64,000 bases of DNA from Taenia hydatigena (GCA_036345935.2 JADWOT020000006.1:15040519-15104518), one strand, 5' to 3'; counted from the first letter of the stretch, positions 38,771 through 50,307 are shown. Made by a program: numbers and translations. Notes: a model not told the origin generated them from the sequence alone.

Positions 38771-38895
38771 CACGTGCCCAAACCTTCCCACAGTGCGCAT
38801 GCGCACTTTATCCAATCCCGCCCAACTTTCCCCGTAGGAGGGCTCGAAGATGGCGGCAGAAAAAATATAAAATACCGCAACATGTAGTCACTGAA
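38771..38895. promoter_or_regulatory. Housekeeping-type core promoter motif cluster
   Basis: Within 90 bases lie a CACGTG E-box (38771-38776), a palindromic TGCGCATGCGCA NRF-1-type site (38794-38805), a CCAAT box (38812-38816) and AAGATGGCGGC, the YY1-type initiator motif (38847-38857). A GTAAAA that could serve as a splice donor follows at 38896. These motifs mark TATA-less metazoan promoters. The ATG in the YY1 motif gives only five codons before a stop unless spliced. No recognised gene starts here, so the product and direction are unknown. Confidence 0.5.
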
Positions 38896-39213
38896 GGTAA
38901 AACAGAATGACAGTCTACAAGTTTACATATGCATTTCTCATATGGACTTACGGTTTCAGGATAATTTTCCATTTCTTCGGCTTTGATGCTACAGAAAGAG
39001 GCTTACTTGTCATTGCAGTAGCAAATGTAAATGCGGTGCGTCCGTTGTGGGAGGTTTGGTGTTATTTTACTCCTTCGGAATTGATTTCATCAGTTGGTGT
39101 AACCAGTCCGCTTGTCAATTATAAGGTGCATTCATGTAAAGGATTCATGTAATTGCCCACATAAATCCGCAGTTCTAAAAGTTTCAAAATGCAGAATTTT
39201 TACACGATCATTC
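38896..39213. other. Stretch after the promoter-like block, no gene recognised
   Basis: An 81-codon plus-strand frame at 38907-39152 directly follows the possible donor. It is not similar to anything I know and may be intronic. Confidence 0.3.
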
Positions 39214-39370
39214 TGTAGTACTTTGTTGGAACTACCGGTTTCGGTCAAGGTCACAGGAGTGGCCGTACTGCCCTAGCTGCGCGGGCTGGCCTCCGGGCCG
39301 TTGAAGATATATATATTCTACCCTAGCATTCTGCCTTTTTTTATCTTCGAGGAAGCCTCGGGACGCTACA
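39214..39370 (+). mobile_element. Solo LTR of the TRIM family with an internal deletion
   Basis: It starts TGTAGTACTTTGTTGGAAC and ends GGGACGCTACA (157 bp). Compared with full copies it lacks about 25-30 bases around the CATGCCAGCAG...CCTCTGTCC block. ATTC occurs directly on both sides (39210-39213 and 39371-39374), compatible with a 4-base target duplication. Confidence 0.82.
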
Positions 39371-39396
39371 ATTCAATCAGCAAAACGCACGAAGTT

Positions 39397-40296
39397 CTAA
39401 ACAGTTGCATTATGATGACAATGCTTCACAAGCGACGAGTTACACTCTACATTGATTACAAACTTTTGAACTAGGTCCCGCTTCTTTGCTATCGAAACCC
39501 AAACAGGTGCGCCTTTGGCAGTCCCTTAAGGAAAAAATTCCTTCTCATGTAAAAACCGAGGTTAGGCGGCCAAATAAAAACTATTCCCAAACCTACCAGA
39601 TTTCTCATGCAAAGCGAATCCCGAAAGTTGGGAAAACAATACAGGAAACGGTACAGTCTTTGTACAGGATTCTTCACTTGGTGTCTTCTGCTCAATCGGA
39701 ATTGTTGTAGACACAAGTTTGTGTATAGCAGTACTCAACTTGAGGTGGTATTTGGTCCATTCTTCTATTTTTCCACACTTTTTCTAGAAAAACATTCCAA
39801 ATGGAAATCGAATCAACAGGAGCTGATTCCAACACAGCATATCGGCTGTCACAAGACAACATCGGGCAATCAAAGTGCAATATAGAAGTAGGCATGCAAT
39901 CTCGGTAGTGCTTTTACATACCATACAACTAATAGACAACCTTATTGTATTTGTTGACAGATTCGGACATTCCTCCTCTAGAAACAATGCCTGACGGTCC
40001 ATCTCAAGTACAACGGCTCTGGCTCTGTCTGCCATTTGGTGAATGTATTCAGAAGAGGCATTTCGTTGTGTATTCTGACAAGTCTTCATCAAACTCGAAA
40101 GCATAAGCGTTTCGGCATACAGTAGCATTGTACCAAACTCAACAACTTCCGAAAAGTCAAGCGACTTGACATCGACTGAATTGCACAAGACTTCAAGCAC
40201 TATGCACTTCAGTACAAAGTTACCTCTGAATCTGTCAAGGTTTGGTTCACTTTGTTGAAATACATCCGAAAAAAACGTTGAAACCACACGAATCAT
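39397..40296 (-). CDS. Unidentified four-exon gene (possible Integrator INTS7 C-terminal similarity)
   Basis: Four minus-strand blocks join with consistent phase: 39941-40296, 39740-39845, 39597-39687 and about 39397-39524 (TAG). The first ATG is at 40296; an upstream exon is possible. Exon 1 encodes 118 residues that look helical, with RFRGNFVLKCIVLEVLC, FGTMLLYAETLMLSSL and ADRARAVVLEMDRQ, as in alpha-solenoid proteins. Later exons read SIWNVFLEKVWK, TVPFPVLFSQLSGFAL and GAPVWVSIAKK. The last part is faintly reminiscent of the C-terminal beta domain of Integrator subunit 7, from memory only. An alternative frame in the last exon ends at 39489. Existence of a gene is fairly likely; the name is not. 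Confidence 0.5.
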
Positions 40297-40647
40297 TTGA
40301 CCAGCGCGCCGAAGCCAATGCCAATTAAAAGCTCGCGCTTATGAAGCGGTGCCTTTTTAGATGCCTTGCATAACGAACGTGGTGGTTTCAAACTCACAGC
40401 TCATCTGATACCAGGTTAAGACTCGCCGTTGTGCGGTTAGTTGTGTCGCATCTGCAGCCTAGACCATTCTGACTGGTTGAGCTCCGAATCCGGAAGACCC
40501 GGCAGTTAAGGGTTACCACGCAACTACTCTGCTTTTTTTTCATTCGTCTTTCCTATATCATCAAATTATCGAATGTGATGATGTTTTTTCGTAGCCCCAG
40601 AACGCACCAGATTACCACACTGACACTTCGCTGTCTGCAGGTTTAAC

Positions 40648-40833
40648 TGTAGCGTCCCGAGGCTTCCTCGAAAGCAAAAGAAGGCAGAAAGCTAAGGTAG
40701 AATACATATATTCACCGGACAGAGGAAAAAAGGCTGCTGGCATGGCTCAGAGGCCAGCCCACGCAGCTAGGGCAATATGGCCACCTCTGTGACCTTGACA
40801 GAAATTGGCAGCACAAACAGATAAAGTACTACA
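40648..40833 (-). mobile_element. Solo LTR of the TRIM family, reversed
   Basis: This 186-bp reversed copy runs TGTAGCGTCCCGAGGC to AAAGTACTACA. TTAAC (40643-40647) and TTAAT (40834-40838) flank it, a target duplication with one change. It is nearly the same sequence as the copy at 11758-11943, including GGACAGAGGAAAAAAGGCTG, so the two share a recent source. Confidence 0.85.
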
Positions 40834-41063
40834 TTAATACCCATTCATTGGTGACCACGTGTCTACACCGGTTCACATGCGAAATATGAATCTTCTCCAG
40901 GTAGTGTGTGCCTTGCAACGAAACGCTGCTCTCCCGAGCCTTCCCCAAAGTCGTAGTGCAAAAATATTTGGAAAAGGGACGTCTATGGATTGACCTCCAA
41001 GCTATACGCGTAGTTCAGTAACCTATTCTATGTCGAATGTATGTATTAGACCCAGGCATTATG

Positions 41064-41251
41064 TGTAGCGTCCTGAGACTTCCTTGAAGGCCAAAAGAAG
41101 GCGTAATACTAGAACAGAGTATAGATATTCAGTAATCAGAGGGAACGCGGCTGCTGGAATGGTCCAGAGGCCAGTCCACGCGGCTACAGCCAATATGGCC
41201 ACCTAAGTGTCCGAAACCGAAGCCAGCAGTCATAACAAACAAAGTATTACA
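41064..41251 (-). mobile_element. Solo LTR of the TRIM family, reversed, 'CCTAAGTG' variant
   Basis: It runs TGTAGCGTCCTGAGAC to AAAGTATTACA. Flanks TTATG (41059-41063) and TTGTG (41252-41256) match at four of five bases. It carries GGCCACCTAAGTGTCCGAAACCG, the variant also seen at 46508 and 11361. Confidence 0.8.
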
Positions 41252-41649
41252 TTGTGTCTGCCATTGTCTTCAGAGAGGTCTCGGAACGCGACAGCAACAA
41301 CAGACTAGGTTGGTATGACGGTACGTACATCGCCAACGCGCGAAAGCGCCAGGAGTCTACACTAGCATGTCGCAAAGGTCACGCTGTGCACTTTGTGGGG
41401 CCGAAGCGACCGCAATGTTAGCCACGCAGTCAAACAAAATGCCAAACTAGATAAAATGCATAAGTTTGGAGCACAGCCTTCACAAACACTCATAAGACTG
41501 TAATGTTGTAAATGCTTTTTAAAAATGCATTGCGTGATACGTCTGACGAGTTGTCAGCAATGAGATAGCTGCAGCCGTATTCGTCCGATGATTACTTAAC
41601 ACACGAGGACTTGGTAATGAGCACGAAACAAAGGTTGCTGTGTGATGAT

Positions 41650-41790
41650 AGTGTGTGCAGCACTGCAAAGCTTTTCTTGAGACGGAGCAAGGCCTAGTAC
41701 TGTAGTAGAGCATGCTTTTTCGGCGTACAGTAGGGCTTGGGTCTGCTGGCATGGCCCAGAGGCCAAGCCGTCCGGCGGAGGTGCAATAAT
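41650..41790 (-). repeat. Weak relative of the TRIM LTR
   Basis: Only the block GGTCTGCTGGCATGGCCCAG and an eroded left part (CTTGAGACGGAGCAAGGCCTAGTACT) recall the family. It may be a very old copy. Confidence 0.35.
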
Positions 41791-42945
41791 TGAGTCCCAA
41801 GGTGGCTCATTATCGGAGCTTATAGTTGAAAGAAAAAACAAATTTCAGCATTACAATATGTGGCGTAAAAACTACGCTCCTGTGTCTACAAATTCCATTA
41901 GTTGTTAAACTATGCTGTGTTATTGCTGTTAATCTTATTAAATGCCGAATTAGTTTCGTGCTGTTTTCTACATTTCGGTTCGTCTTGATTATGCTACATG
42001 ATGGTTGCTATTGGAGAATTTTTTTGTAGCACTCCTAAGCATACTTTCCAAAAAATGCCATAATTTTACTGATCTAACCATGTTGAACTCCTTAAAAACT
42101 GTTGTAAAGTCACAAAATTGTTCCCTTCAACCTGGTGATGGCGCAGTTTGTCCCCCAATTTTTCGTTAGTCTTGCCTAGTTACTGCATTCCTCCTTTTCG
42201 TTTCATTGTCTAACTTATGTTTTTTTAAATGAGGACTGTTGTACACACCTATGAATTCATTAATGTTTGTTAGTTAATGCATAATTCCATGAAAAGATTC
42301 CTTTTAATGGATTTATTAAAGTAAATGTTACATATCACATGTTTGTTAAGGAAGTAAATTGATGCTCTGATCCCGTATTATTTCATTTACTTATTTTACC
42401 AAAGGCGAGCCTCGAACGATCGAATGCAAGTCTTCTATCTTCGACACGAAGATTACCTGAGAAGAAACCAAATAGCTTAGCTACGCTTTTAGGCTTTGCA
42501 TAATTAAACACGATCAAATTTTTAAATATCCTTTGATCTGGCGCTGGGGCCCAAACGCCGCATCTTTAAACAAATAGGTCAGATCCGCTGTAATGTACTC
42601 TCATTTACGTGAAGCACCAAGCCCACTTCTACTGTCGCCTAGCCGCCTTACCTTTGGTGTGCAAGTTTCCTCCAGTTTTCTACTACCAAGCCGTTTCACT
42701 TTAACATTATTTTTGGCATGCTTCTTGGCTTACATGATGCTGTAGGATTGGCATTAAAATGTCATTAATATTAATGTGGTGTGCAATCTTTTCTCCGGTA
42801 ATGCCATCGCGAAGTAATCCGTTCCGGAATAAATATCTAAGTAAACGGTACTATCTCTAAACAAAATGATGAATAATTGACAAGATGGTTAATCGTCATA
42901 CAGGGTTCTTTTATATAAAATTTTATGCACGTGAAGACAGGTTCT
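41791..42945. other. Intergenic stretch, no gene recognised
   Basis: AT-rich, with short frames only. No repeat of the LTR family was seen. Confidence 0.4.
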
Positions 42946-44334
42946 TCAGCCTACTCGTAGCCGTTCAGTAAAAGAGAGGTTAGAAATGTGCCCCTTCGAG
43001 TCCGCCAGCCATGCAACAAAGAGGCCAGCGCGTAGCGCGTCAATGGCGAAAGCTGTGCTTTTGGCAAAGACGATGACATTGCGCCCAGGAACCGCAGCCT
43101 CCACGAAGCGCTCACACGCCAATAGCACCGGGCTACGTTTCATGGGTACACGACCGTCTTCCAACTGGTCGAAGAAGAGAGGAAAAAGCCTATTCCTTAA
43201 ATTCAAACACGTGGTGTGCATATACAACTCGTCGGGGCTCACGCGAGACTTTTCAACTTTGCTTCACTGAGGCTCTTCGTTGGCTTATCACCCTACATGG
43301 AATTATGAATTTGACTTCCATAGCACTTTCCTTCGGATGCTGATCGTGCTTTAATATTATTCTGGAGAATGTTGATTCCATACGCTAGACACTTTTGTTG
43401 CTCATAAGTTTTTAAACTGGCAGTCTTTCTTTCTTTGCATAAAAGCTGATTCATTGCATTTGATTGCTTTTGGATCAGCACCAAATGCCTTTTAACATGT
43501 ACATTTTATAAAAAAAACACAAGGAAATGGCTTGTGGAAAGTTAAAAAACCATCGTTGAAATGTCGAAATCATTGACAACATGGCTTCGTGCTCACTTTT
43601 TCGCAGTTTCAAATGATATATAAGCCTCTTAAGTTGATGAAACATTGCTCAGCAAATTTTGTGGCTACTGCCGCTAGTGTTGAAGCAACTTCAATTTCCC
43701 TACCATCACATTCCAATGCACTTCAAGGCTCTTTATTATTCACTTCATAAGCTGACAAACACGACTATTCTCTTAAATGACACTGCGATTGAGGTTGTTC
43801 TAGTTCAGCTATGTTCTACGCTCATATATTTTCCATGTAAATGAATTAACGTTAACTACACATCTAAATCTATAATAATCCTCCAACTTGTTTTACACCA
43901 TAATTCTGTACCAGACTTGCCTCAGGATCGTCTCTAAAGATCTTCGTTTCAAAATACTCCATTAAATGGCTATATTTTGCGACGTGCACGATAGCATCAG
44001 CCGAAGCATGATGCGAGACCATTGCCATCGGAATGTTATTCTCTCGAAGGGTCGATAAGAGATCCAACACGCCAGTTCGGACATTCGATGTGTGCCAGGA
44101 TTCCGCCCTCAGTGTTTTATGATAGACGCTATCAAATATGGTTCTGTCAAAAGGTGCTGAAATCCCCTGGATAAGGAGCTCGCATGTCTTATCCATTTGG
44201 TCGGGCATAAAATAAGTAGAGAGGGTATGAGGAATATGGCGATCGAACCTTTTAAAGATGACCGAATCCTTACATGGATCGGGAATTGTACAGTCAATAA
44301 GAATTCCCTCCCTCTCAAAAATAGCATGGGTCAT
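42946..44334 (-). CDS. HAD-superfamily protein, pseudouridine-phosphatase-like, predicted inactive
   Basis: Two exons: about 43912-44334 (or to 43899) and about 42946-43182, ending TGA. The fold order matches HDHD1/PUDP: motif I near the start, the LRENNIPMAMVSHHASADA segment (motif II Ser kept), FETKIFRDDPEASL, MKRSPVLLACERFVEAA (motif III Lys kept) and NVIVFAKSTAFAIDALRAG (motif IV place). In motif I the usual Asp-x-Asp-Gly reads IFEREGILID, so both the nucleophile and the acid/base Asp are Glu. In motif IV the usual FED reads FAK, losing the metal-binding acids. A phosphatase mechanism is therefore unlikely. Reading frames are open, so it looks like a pseudoenzyme rather than a dead gene. 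The exact splice junction and any exon before the ATG are uncertain (an acceptor-like TTTTAG lies 14 bases upstream). Confidence 0.68.
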
Positions 44335-45170
44335 CCAGGGTTTTATCCCTAAAATACACAGCAGAAAATTTCCTCAGATTACTTAAAACCTGATTCACAA
44401 ATCAGATTTAAGGGAGGCAACGGAAACCAGCATCAACAAAATGATTGTGGTAAAATTTGGCAACCTTATAGTGTTCCATGCTTTACAATACAGACAATTA
44501 ATGTCATGTTCAACTCCAGTGTAAAACAAGGCCTCCAATCCAAAGTAGGTGCTCCACCAGCAAAAATAAGCTAAAGACATTTTCTGACTTCTTACACTCA
44601 GGAACCTTTGCGGTGATAAAGATAAAAACAGCGAACAAAGGAAGCCTCTTGAGTACATAGGCGAGGTTTCTCGACGGAGCCACAAAGCCCAGACTTTAAC
44701 CCCAACGAATAGCCCAGTTAGCGTAGAAGGGCATAACAATGAGTTACAAACTGCGAAAAACCCAAAAACAGTACCACTCATGAACACAGCAAGCAGGAGG
44801 CGTAACTACGGGATACGACGGGCAAATGATTAAAACTGTGTAAATTTCTAACATTTATTAATAAGTGCCTACTGCATTGCGTCATTGCATTTGAAAAATT
44901 AGAAAGCCTTTAAATCATCGATTTCACGCCTTAATTTGAACAACTAGAAGGGAATTGTAACATGAACAAATGCATTTAATAACTGCACTAAATTTACAAT
45001 ATTTTGTTATTTATTGCTTAGATATATTTTAACAAAGCCGATATTGACGTTTATGGCTCACAAATGCACATGCTAAAATGTAATATGGTTTTACGACTTG
45101 CATTGGGAAGGACTGAGTTACAGAGTAAGAAACATGCATGAAGTCTGAAGGCACCGTTTGCATAAACATG
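44335..45170. other. Intergenic stretch upstream of the HAD gene
   Basis: A 130-codon minus frame at 44395-44787 has hydrophobic stretches but no recognisable family or splice context. I do not call it a gene. Confidence 0.35.
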
Positions 45171-45220
45171 TGTAGCGTTCCGAGGCTCCCTCGAAGACAA
45201 AAAATGGCAGAATGCTAGAG

Positions 45221-45266
<46 letters not shown>

Positions 45267-46259
45267 CGGACAGAAGGAAATAAGCTGGTGGCATGGCCCG
45301 GAGGCCAGCCTACGCAGCTAGAACAATACTGTAGTAACTTGGGTGTTGGAACTACAGGTTTCGGTCAAGGTCACAGAGGTGGCCGTCTTGCCCTAGCTGC
45401 ATAGGCTGGCCTCCGGGCCATGCCAGCATGCTATTTCCCCTTGTCCGTTGAATATATGTATTCTACTCTGGCATTCTGCCTTCTTTTGCATTCGAGCGAG
45501 CCTCAGGACGCTACAAATACAGCCACCTCTGTGACCCTGACCAGAACCGGTAGTTCAAACAAAAAAAGCACGACATTGCCCCTCTTCTCTTTCGAGCGTT
45601 GTCCCCGACACATCCCCTGGTGCACCTCCCGCGTCAGCCGTCACAACATACTCAGTGCTGCAAGAAGCACCCACGAGCTAACCATGCCAGTCGCCGACAT
45701 TCCACGCGATTGAGGCGATACTTGACACCAACGTCAGTAATCCCTCTTGGCAGTGCATTGGACTTCGAGTTTCGTTTGGCTTGGGAACAAAGTCCAGAAT
45801 AAGTGGTTCTGCCGACCATCAGTATGTCTGTAGGGAGGCGTTAGCACGCCGATCTCCTTAAGCAAGTATATTAGGGGCAATCTTCGAAACGGAACTTTCC
45901 AGGTGGTCCGTGGCTAGTGTCGCTTCCGTTGTTAATAGCTTTCTTGTAGAACACGGAGATGGGGTAGATGCCGGATGTGGACGTTGTTCGTGGCCCATCC
46001 GAAGCACATGCACTTCCTTTGCACCGCTGCAACATGCCACAGGCGGTAGAGGTCGGGATAAAAACCCTATAGAGTCGGGTCTGCTTTTCGCTGCCACCAA
46101 TGTAGGGTCCCGAGGCTCCCTCGAAGGCAAAAGAAGGCAGAATGCTAGAGTAAAATAAGTTGCTGGCATGGCCCAGAGACCAGCCCACGCAGCTAGGGCA
46201 GTACGGCCACCTCTGTGGCCCTAACCGATACCGGTAATTCAAACAAACAAAGTACTAAA
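45171..46259 (-). mobile_element. TRIM element, reversed copy, with a solo LTR nested in its 3' LTR
   Basis: Read on the minus strand: 5' LTR 46101-46259, primer-binding site 46089-46099 (complement TGGTGGCAGCG), internal 45576-46088, polypurine tract just before 45576 (GAAAGAGAAGAGGGG on the minus strand), and a 3' LTR split into 45171-45329 and 45516-45575. ACATG (45166-45170) and ATATG (46260-46264) flank the whole element, a target duplication with one change. The internal region encodes no gag or pol. The block 45524-46200 appears identical to the inverse of 51430-52106. The 45171 end carries a (TA)n run at 45222-45262. Confidence 0.88.
45330..45515 (+). mobile_element. Solo LTR nested inside the reversed TRIM, target duplication AATAC
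   Basis: It runs TGTAGTAACTTGGGTG to CAGGACGCTACA (186 bp). AATAC lies on both sides (45325-45329 and 45516-45520). Removing it joins GCAGCTAGAACAATAC to AGCCACCTCTG and restores the host LTR, so this insertion is younger than the element it sits in. Confidence 0.9.
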
Positions 46260-46507
46260 ATATGTCTAGGTGAATGTAATTTCTACGTCTCTACATCTAA
46301 TCTGCTACGCCGGTAGTGACGAATCGCATGATGTATAATGAACCGCATTGTTGGATCGAATGCGCCCTAACGAATCTTCTTCACGTTTAAATAAAATTTC
46401 GCGAAAGAAGAGTTCGGTAACTACGAGTCTGATGACGAAGCAGGCTATCTATCCGTGAGGAGGATGTGTCTCCTTAAAATGCATAACCCTGATCACTGTA
46501 CGCCGTT

Positions 46508-46613
46508 TGTAGAGTCTCGAGACTTCCTTCCTTCTGAGGTTATGCTATGCGGCTAGGACAATACGGCCACCTAAGTGACCGAAACCGGCAGTCAGAGCAA
46601 ACAAAGTATTACA
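46508..46613 (-). mobile_element. Shortened solo LTR with perfect CCGTT target duplication
   Basis: The 106-bp reversed copy starts TGTAGAGTCTCGAGAC and ends AAAGTATTACA. It lacks the middle of the LTR (the TTGAATATAT and CATGCCAGCAG blocks). CCGTT flanks it exactly (46503-46507 and 46614-46618). It carries the CACCTAAGTGACCG variant. Confidence 0.83.
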
Positions 46614-48558
46614 CCGTTCATACTTTTACCAATAAAGAATGGCCACGGAGGTCGAAGAGATACGCATCGAATCTAGCTCATATGGGGACTTAAGATTAGT
46701 TGGCAACTTACAGGCAACCGTATAGAGTAGGGCTCTTGCAGAAGACGATACTAGAAGCTGCGTAATTTTCAGCAATAAAAATGAACTTCATTTCCATTCC
46801 TTCCCCTTGTATGCAGTTGTCCGATAAAAGGCACCTCACGTTTAGAAACATAGTAAACATTTCATTATGATCGACTTCCCTCCTTTACAAAGTCATCTCG
46901 CTAATACAAATTAATTAACAAAAAGGTGTCCATACGAGATACGCTCTTAACTCTTGGGTGGTGGGTATCTGCGAACTCAATCATATGCAATAGCATTTCC
47001 TTTCTCCAGTGCTTACATCCTAAAAGCCGCCGACTACATATTGGAAGTACCTCAATTGGGTTGGATTTACCTACTGCGGCAAACAATGCAGCACCCAGAG
47101 TTCGAAGAGTCCTCTGCTACAATGTCATAGCCAGCCGAGTCTTCCCAGAAAACGAAAGAAGACATTATGCTCAGGGAGTACACATCAGATATACAATAGG
47201 GATTGTGACTATTAACATAATCTAAAGGTCTGACCACGCATCAAAGGCACAATGGTGGAGCATCTAAGTGGTCCTTCTTACCAAAACCAAGGGGTAAACA
47301 AACTGCCAGAGCATTGCAATATATCCTTATTCCTAACAATTACAAAGCAAACCATCAGTACTACTTTAGGATAGATGCATAAACCATCCATAATGGAGTC
47401 ATAGTTATTTAAGCTTTACCTTTAGACTCGTTCACCATATCCTGCAGTAGTGTAGGTCTCATTTATTAGGCCGTCATTGATGCAAAAGGTCATTTACAGT
47501 ATCTTACTTTCGCACACAAGTAAAGACGAAGCTTCTATCACAAATGTTCAATCTATGGTCTTTTCATCAGCGACACTTTTGATCTTTAACACCCAAACTA
47601 AGTCCTACTACGTACCTTGGGATCCTTTTTCTCGATTAGTCGATTCAAGGACCAATTTTTTTGGATCGACTGGTACGCTCACTTTGGGACAAAATTTTTC
47701 CAAAAACGAAACCAATATCAGATCCGGCCAATAGTTTTTAGTAAAACTTATGTCCCGCACTACTTCCCTAACATCGTAAATAACAGTCTGCAGAACATTT
47801 CCACAAGAATTTTTAGAACCTCATTTGAGTGGTGGTTGGTGATGGAAGACAAAGACAAACGACCAATTAAATTGGTGAGTGGCGTTGCCATAGGCTCGAC
47901 TGGCTGTTACCCTTCATAGACTTCGCTAACGAATGCCCATCATCTGGGCACATGCAATGGGGAGTACCTCAAACCCATGTGGGAACAATGAAACCATCCA
48001 CCCACACCCTTACCGCCCCTAATCCATGCAGACCCGTGGCTGCAGTGATGCAAAGCCTCACTGCTCCTGGCAGCCCAAATTGGCGGCTACGTCCGCATCA
48101 CAGCATCAACCTCTCCTCCATCAAAATGCGAACCGGGACCCCACCACCGATGCCGTGAAACTGAACATTGACAAAGTGAATTATATGATCACCCGGAAAA
48201 CCCATCTCAGCCTCATGGGTGCAGCGCTCTGACAAAAGGTGACCGCACTCTCCAAGGGACGCTTCCATAGCGACTGCTCTCAAATCAAATCCCACCTCCA
48301 CCAACTGTAAAATTGATCTGTGGTCGCACTGCCCTAAAATGGCTTGCTGACTTCATTGCTTTTCGCAGAACAATCAAACACAACGTAACCTATAAATCGC
48401 ACCTCAACCACAAATTTTTACAACATTCCTGAGTAAAATAATAGTCATGGGACACGTTTCAGCTTCACCCTATTATACTACAATTTATTGGATGCACAAG
48501 AGGACCAGCGTCTTAAGAAAGAAGCGACTGATTTCCAGTAATCCAACGGGTACATTCC
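46614..48558. other. Intergenic stretch downstream of GINS2
   Basis: A GC-richer patch at about 47940-48310 has overlapping frames on both strands without known similarity; it may be an old repeat. Plus frames at 47477-47919 are also unassigned. Confidence 0.35.
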
Positions 48559-49474
48559 TTAGGTATCAGATATTGACATGCTGCTTTGCGAGAGATCTGA
48601 GACGCCCACAATTCGCTGCCGTGCGGCCCGCAGGACAGCTAGCTGATCAAGGCAATTGGTCAAAAGGTTGCGAGCTGTGGCCAGCTCTAGAGACGTCAGC
48701 TGCGAAACCCTAGCCGTGGAAGCACCACTGAGGACAAAATTGTTTGCTGACGCAACAAATTTACCAACGCGAGCATCCCACAGGTCCTTCACTAACGTTC
48801 GAATTTGCTCATGGCTAAAAGGGGACGGAAAGTCCGATTTTGACTAACCTCAAATATTTTGATTGTACGTCCCATCAAAAGATTCTATGCACTTCATTGT
48901 GCGGTACGTTCCGCACAAGAAGAATGTGAAATGAAACAAAGGTATACTTACTTAGGTATATCCTCCAATGCATGCTGAAGTAGCAGAGTGGCCAGTTCCG
49001 AATAATGTGGGTGGGGAGGTGTAGTACAGCCCGTATTGAATTCCTCAATCTCCTTGAACTCTGATAATCGCGAAACGCACAACCAACTTGGAGGAACAAT
49101 ACGACACTTCTGTTGCTGACGCAAATAAAGAGCAGCCCAGAAAGGAACATCGGTGGGAATGTTCGGATAAAGGGGCCCAATCTTGAGAAAAAAAGCTGAG
49201 TACTCTTGAAATCAGAAAGCGAAAGATGACGACACTTGCCCGTATTCGAATCAAGCATCAGGATCACAAAACAAAAGTACATTTTGAAGTGAATACATAT
49301 ATAAAATTGCACTTCATGCAATTCGAATAGCGCTTTCAACATGACACTGCTAAAGCAGCGTCATACGCAATCACTAACTTGAGCTTCCATAAGATCAACT
49401 GATTCCATACGAAACCTCGGTACGATTGTGACGAGTTCACTCTCAGCCAAAAATTCCAGCTCATTGGGATCCAT
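48559..49474 (-). CDS. GINS2: GINS complex subunit 2 (PSF2)
   Basis: PSF2 is one of four GINS subunits that join MCM2-7 and CDC45 in the replicative helicase. Exons: 49379-49474, 48952-49181, 48559-48814. Phases agree and give 193 residues, against 185 in human. The start MDPNELEFLAESELVTIVP matches the conserved PSF2 N terminus. PLYPNIPTDVPFWAALYLRQ, QKCRIVPPSWL and HYSELATLLLQHALEDIP follow. The last exon has EQIRTLVKDLWDARVGKF, the strongest family signature, then LTSLELATARNLLTNCLDQL. An in-frame upstream ATG exists at 49546, but the family start is at 49474. Introns are 197 and 137 bases. Confidence 0.96.
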
Positions 49475-50121
49475 CACGCCAGAAATCCCGCCCACAACGA
49501 AACGAGGAAGTGGCGAGCTAGTAAAAGAATTGGATCTAAATACCAAAAGTCAGAAAAGTAAGTAACACAAAGGAGTATTAGCGATACTCATTAAAGTGGC
49601 ATTTCTCCCTAATTACAGGCCACTGCAACTATACATACGACTAGACGTAGTAGCGCTTTTAGACTGCAGTATGTCATTTAGGAATCAGAACAGGTGCAAA
49701 AAAATTAAAAATTTGTTTAATTGCTTATTTAAAAGTTGAATCTAAAAAATAATCAGCAACGTTGTGGATTTGCCGGCTCTAGTTCATCTTTCATGCAATG
49801 CTTCCATTCCGCACATTCGAATGCTGTCGATTTGTACAATCTTTAGAAGCCACGCCTCCTTGCCACTGCTTTACCGTCCTAGCATGTCTGCATGACGTTT
49901 TTACATGTGTAGTCACGCCAGAGACACGATAGGCCATATTGCTGACAGTGGAGTCCAGCCTCGCTTCTAGACGGCAGATAAAGCATTTACAACTTCTTAT
50001 GAGCAAAATCTTCTGGTTTTTCTTAATAAAAACCACTAGAGCCTGTAAGAAGCGAAATCTTTACTTGGTCATAGGTTTTGCAGCACAGAGGAATAATTTT
50101 TCGTTTCTTTAAGAAAGCTAG
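49475..50121. other. Intergenic stretch upstream of GINS2
   Basis: It should hold the GINS2 promoter. No clear core element was seen. Confidence 0.35.
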
Positions 50122-50307
50122 TGTAGCGTCCCGAGGCTCCCTCGAAGGCAAAAGAAGGCAGAATACTAGGGTAAAACATATGTATTCAACGGGCAGAGGG
50201 AAATAAGCCGCTGGCATAGTCCAAAGACTAGTCTACGCAGCTAGGGCAAGATGGCCACCCCTGTGACCCTGACCAAAACCCATCGTACAAACAATCAAAG
50301 TACTACA
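50122..50307 (-). mobile_element. Solo LTR of the TRIM family, reversed
   Basis: The 186-bp copy runs TGTAGCGTCCCGAGGC to AAAGTACTACA. GCTAG (50117-50121) and GCTGG (50308-50312) flank it, a target duplication with one change. Confidence 0.87.

Noticed and set aside
44395..44787. 130-codon hydrophobic frame on the minus strand.
   Set aside because: No family, signal or splice context was seen, and the length is not rare for chance in 64 kb.
25894..49474. POLD1 and GINS2 in one window as a replication gene cluster.
   Set aside because: They lie over 16 kb apart with unrelated genes and opposite strands between them; chance is enough.
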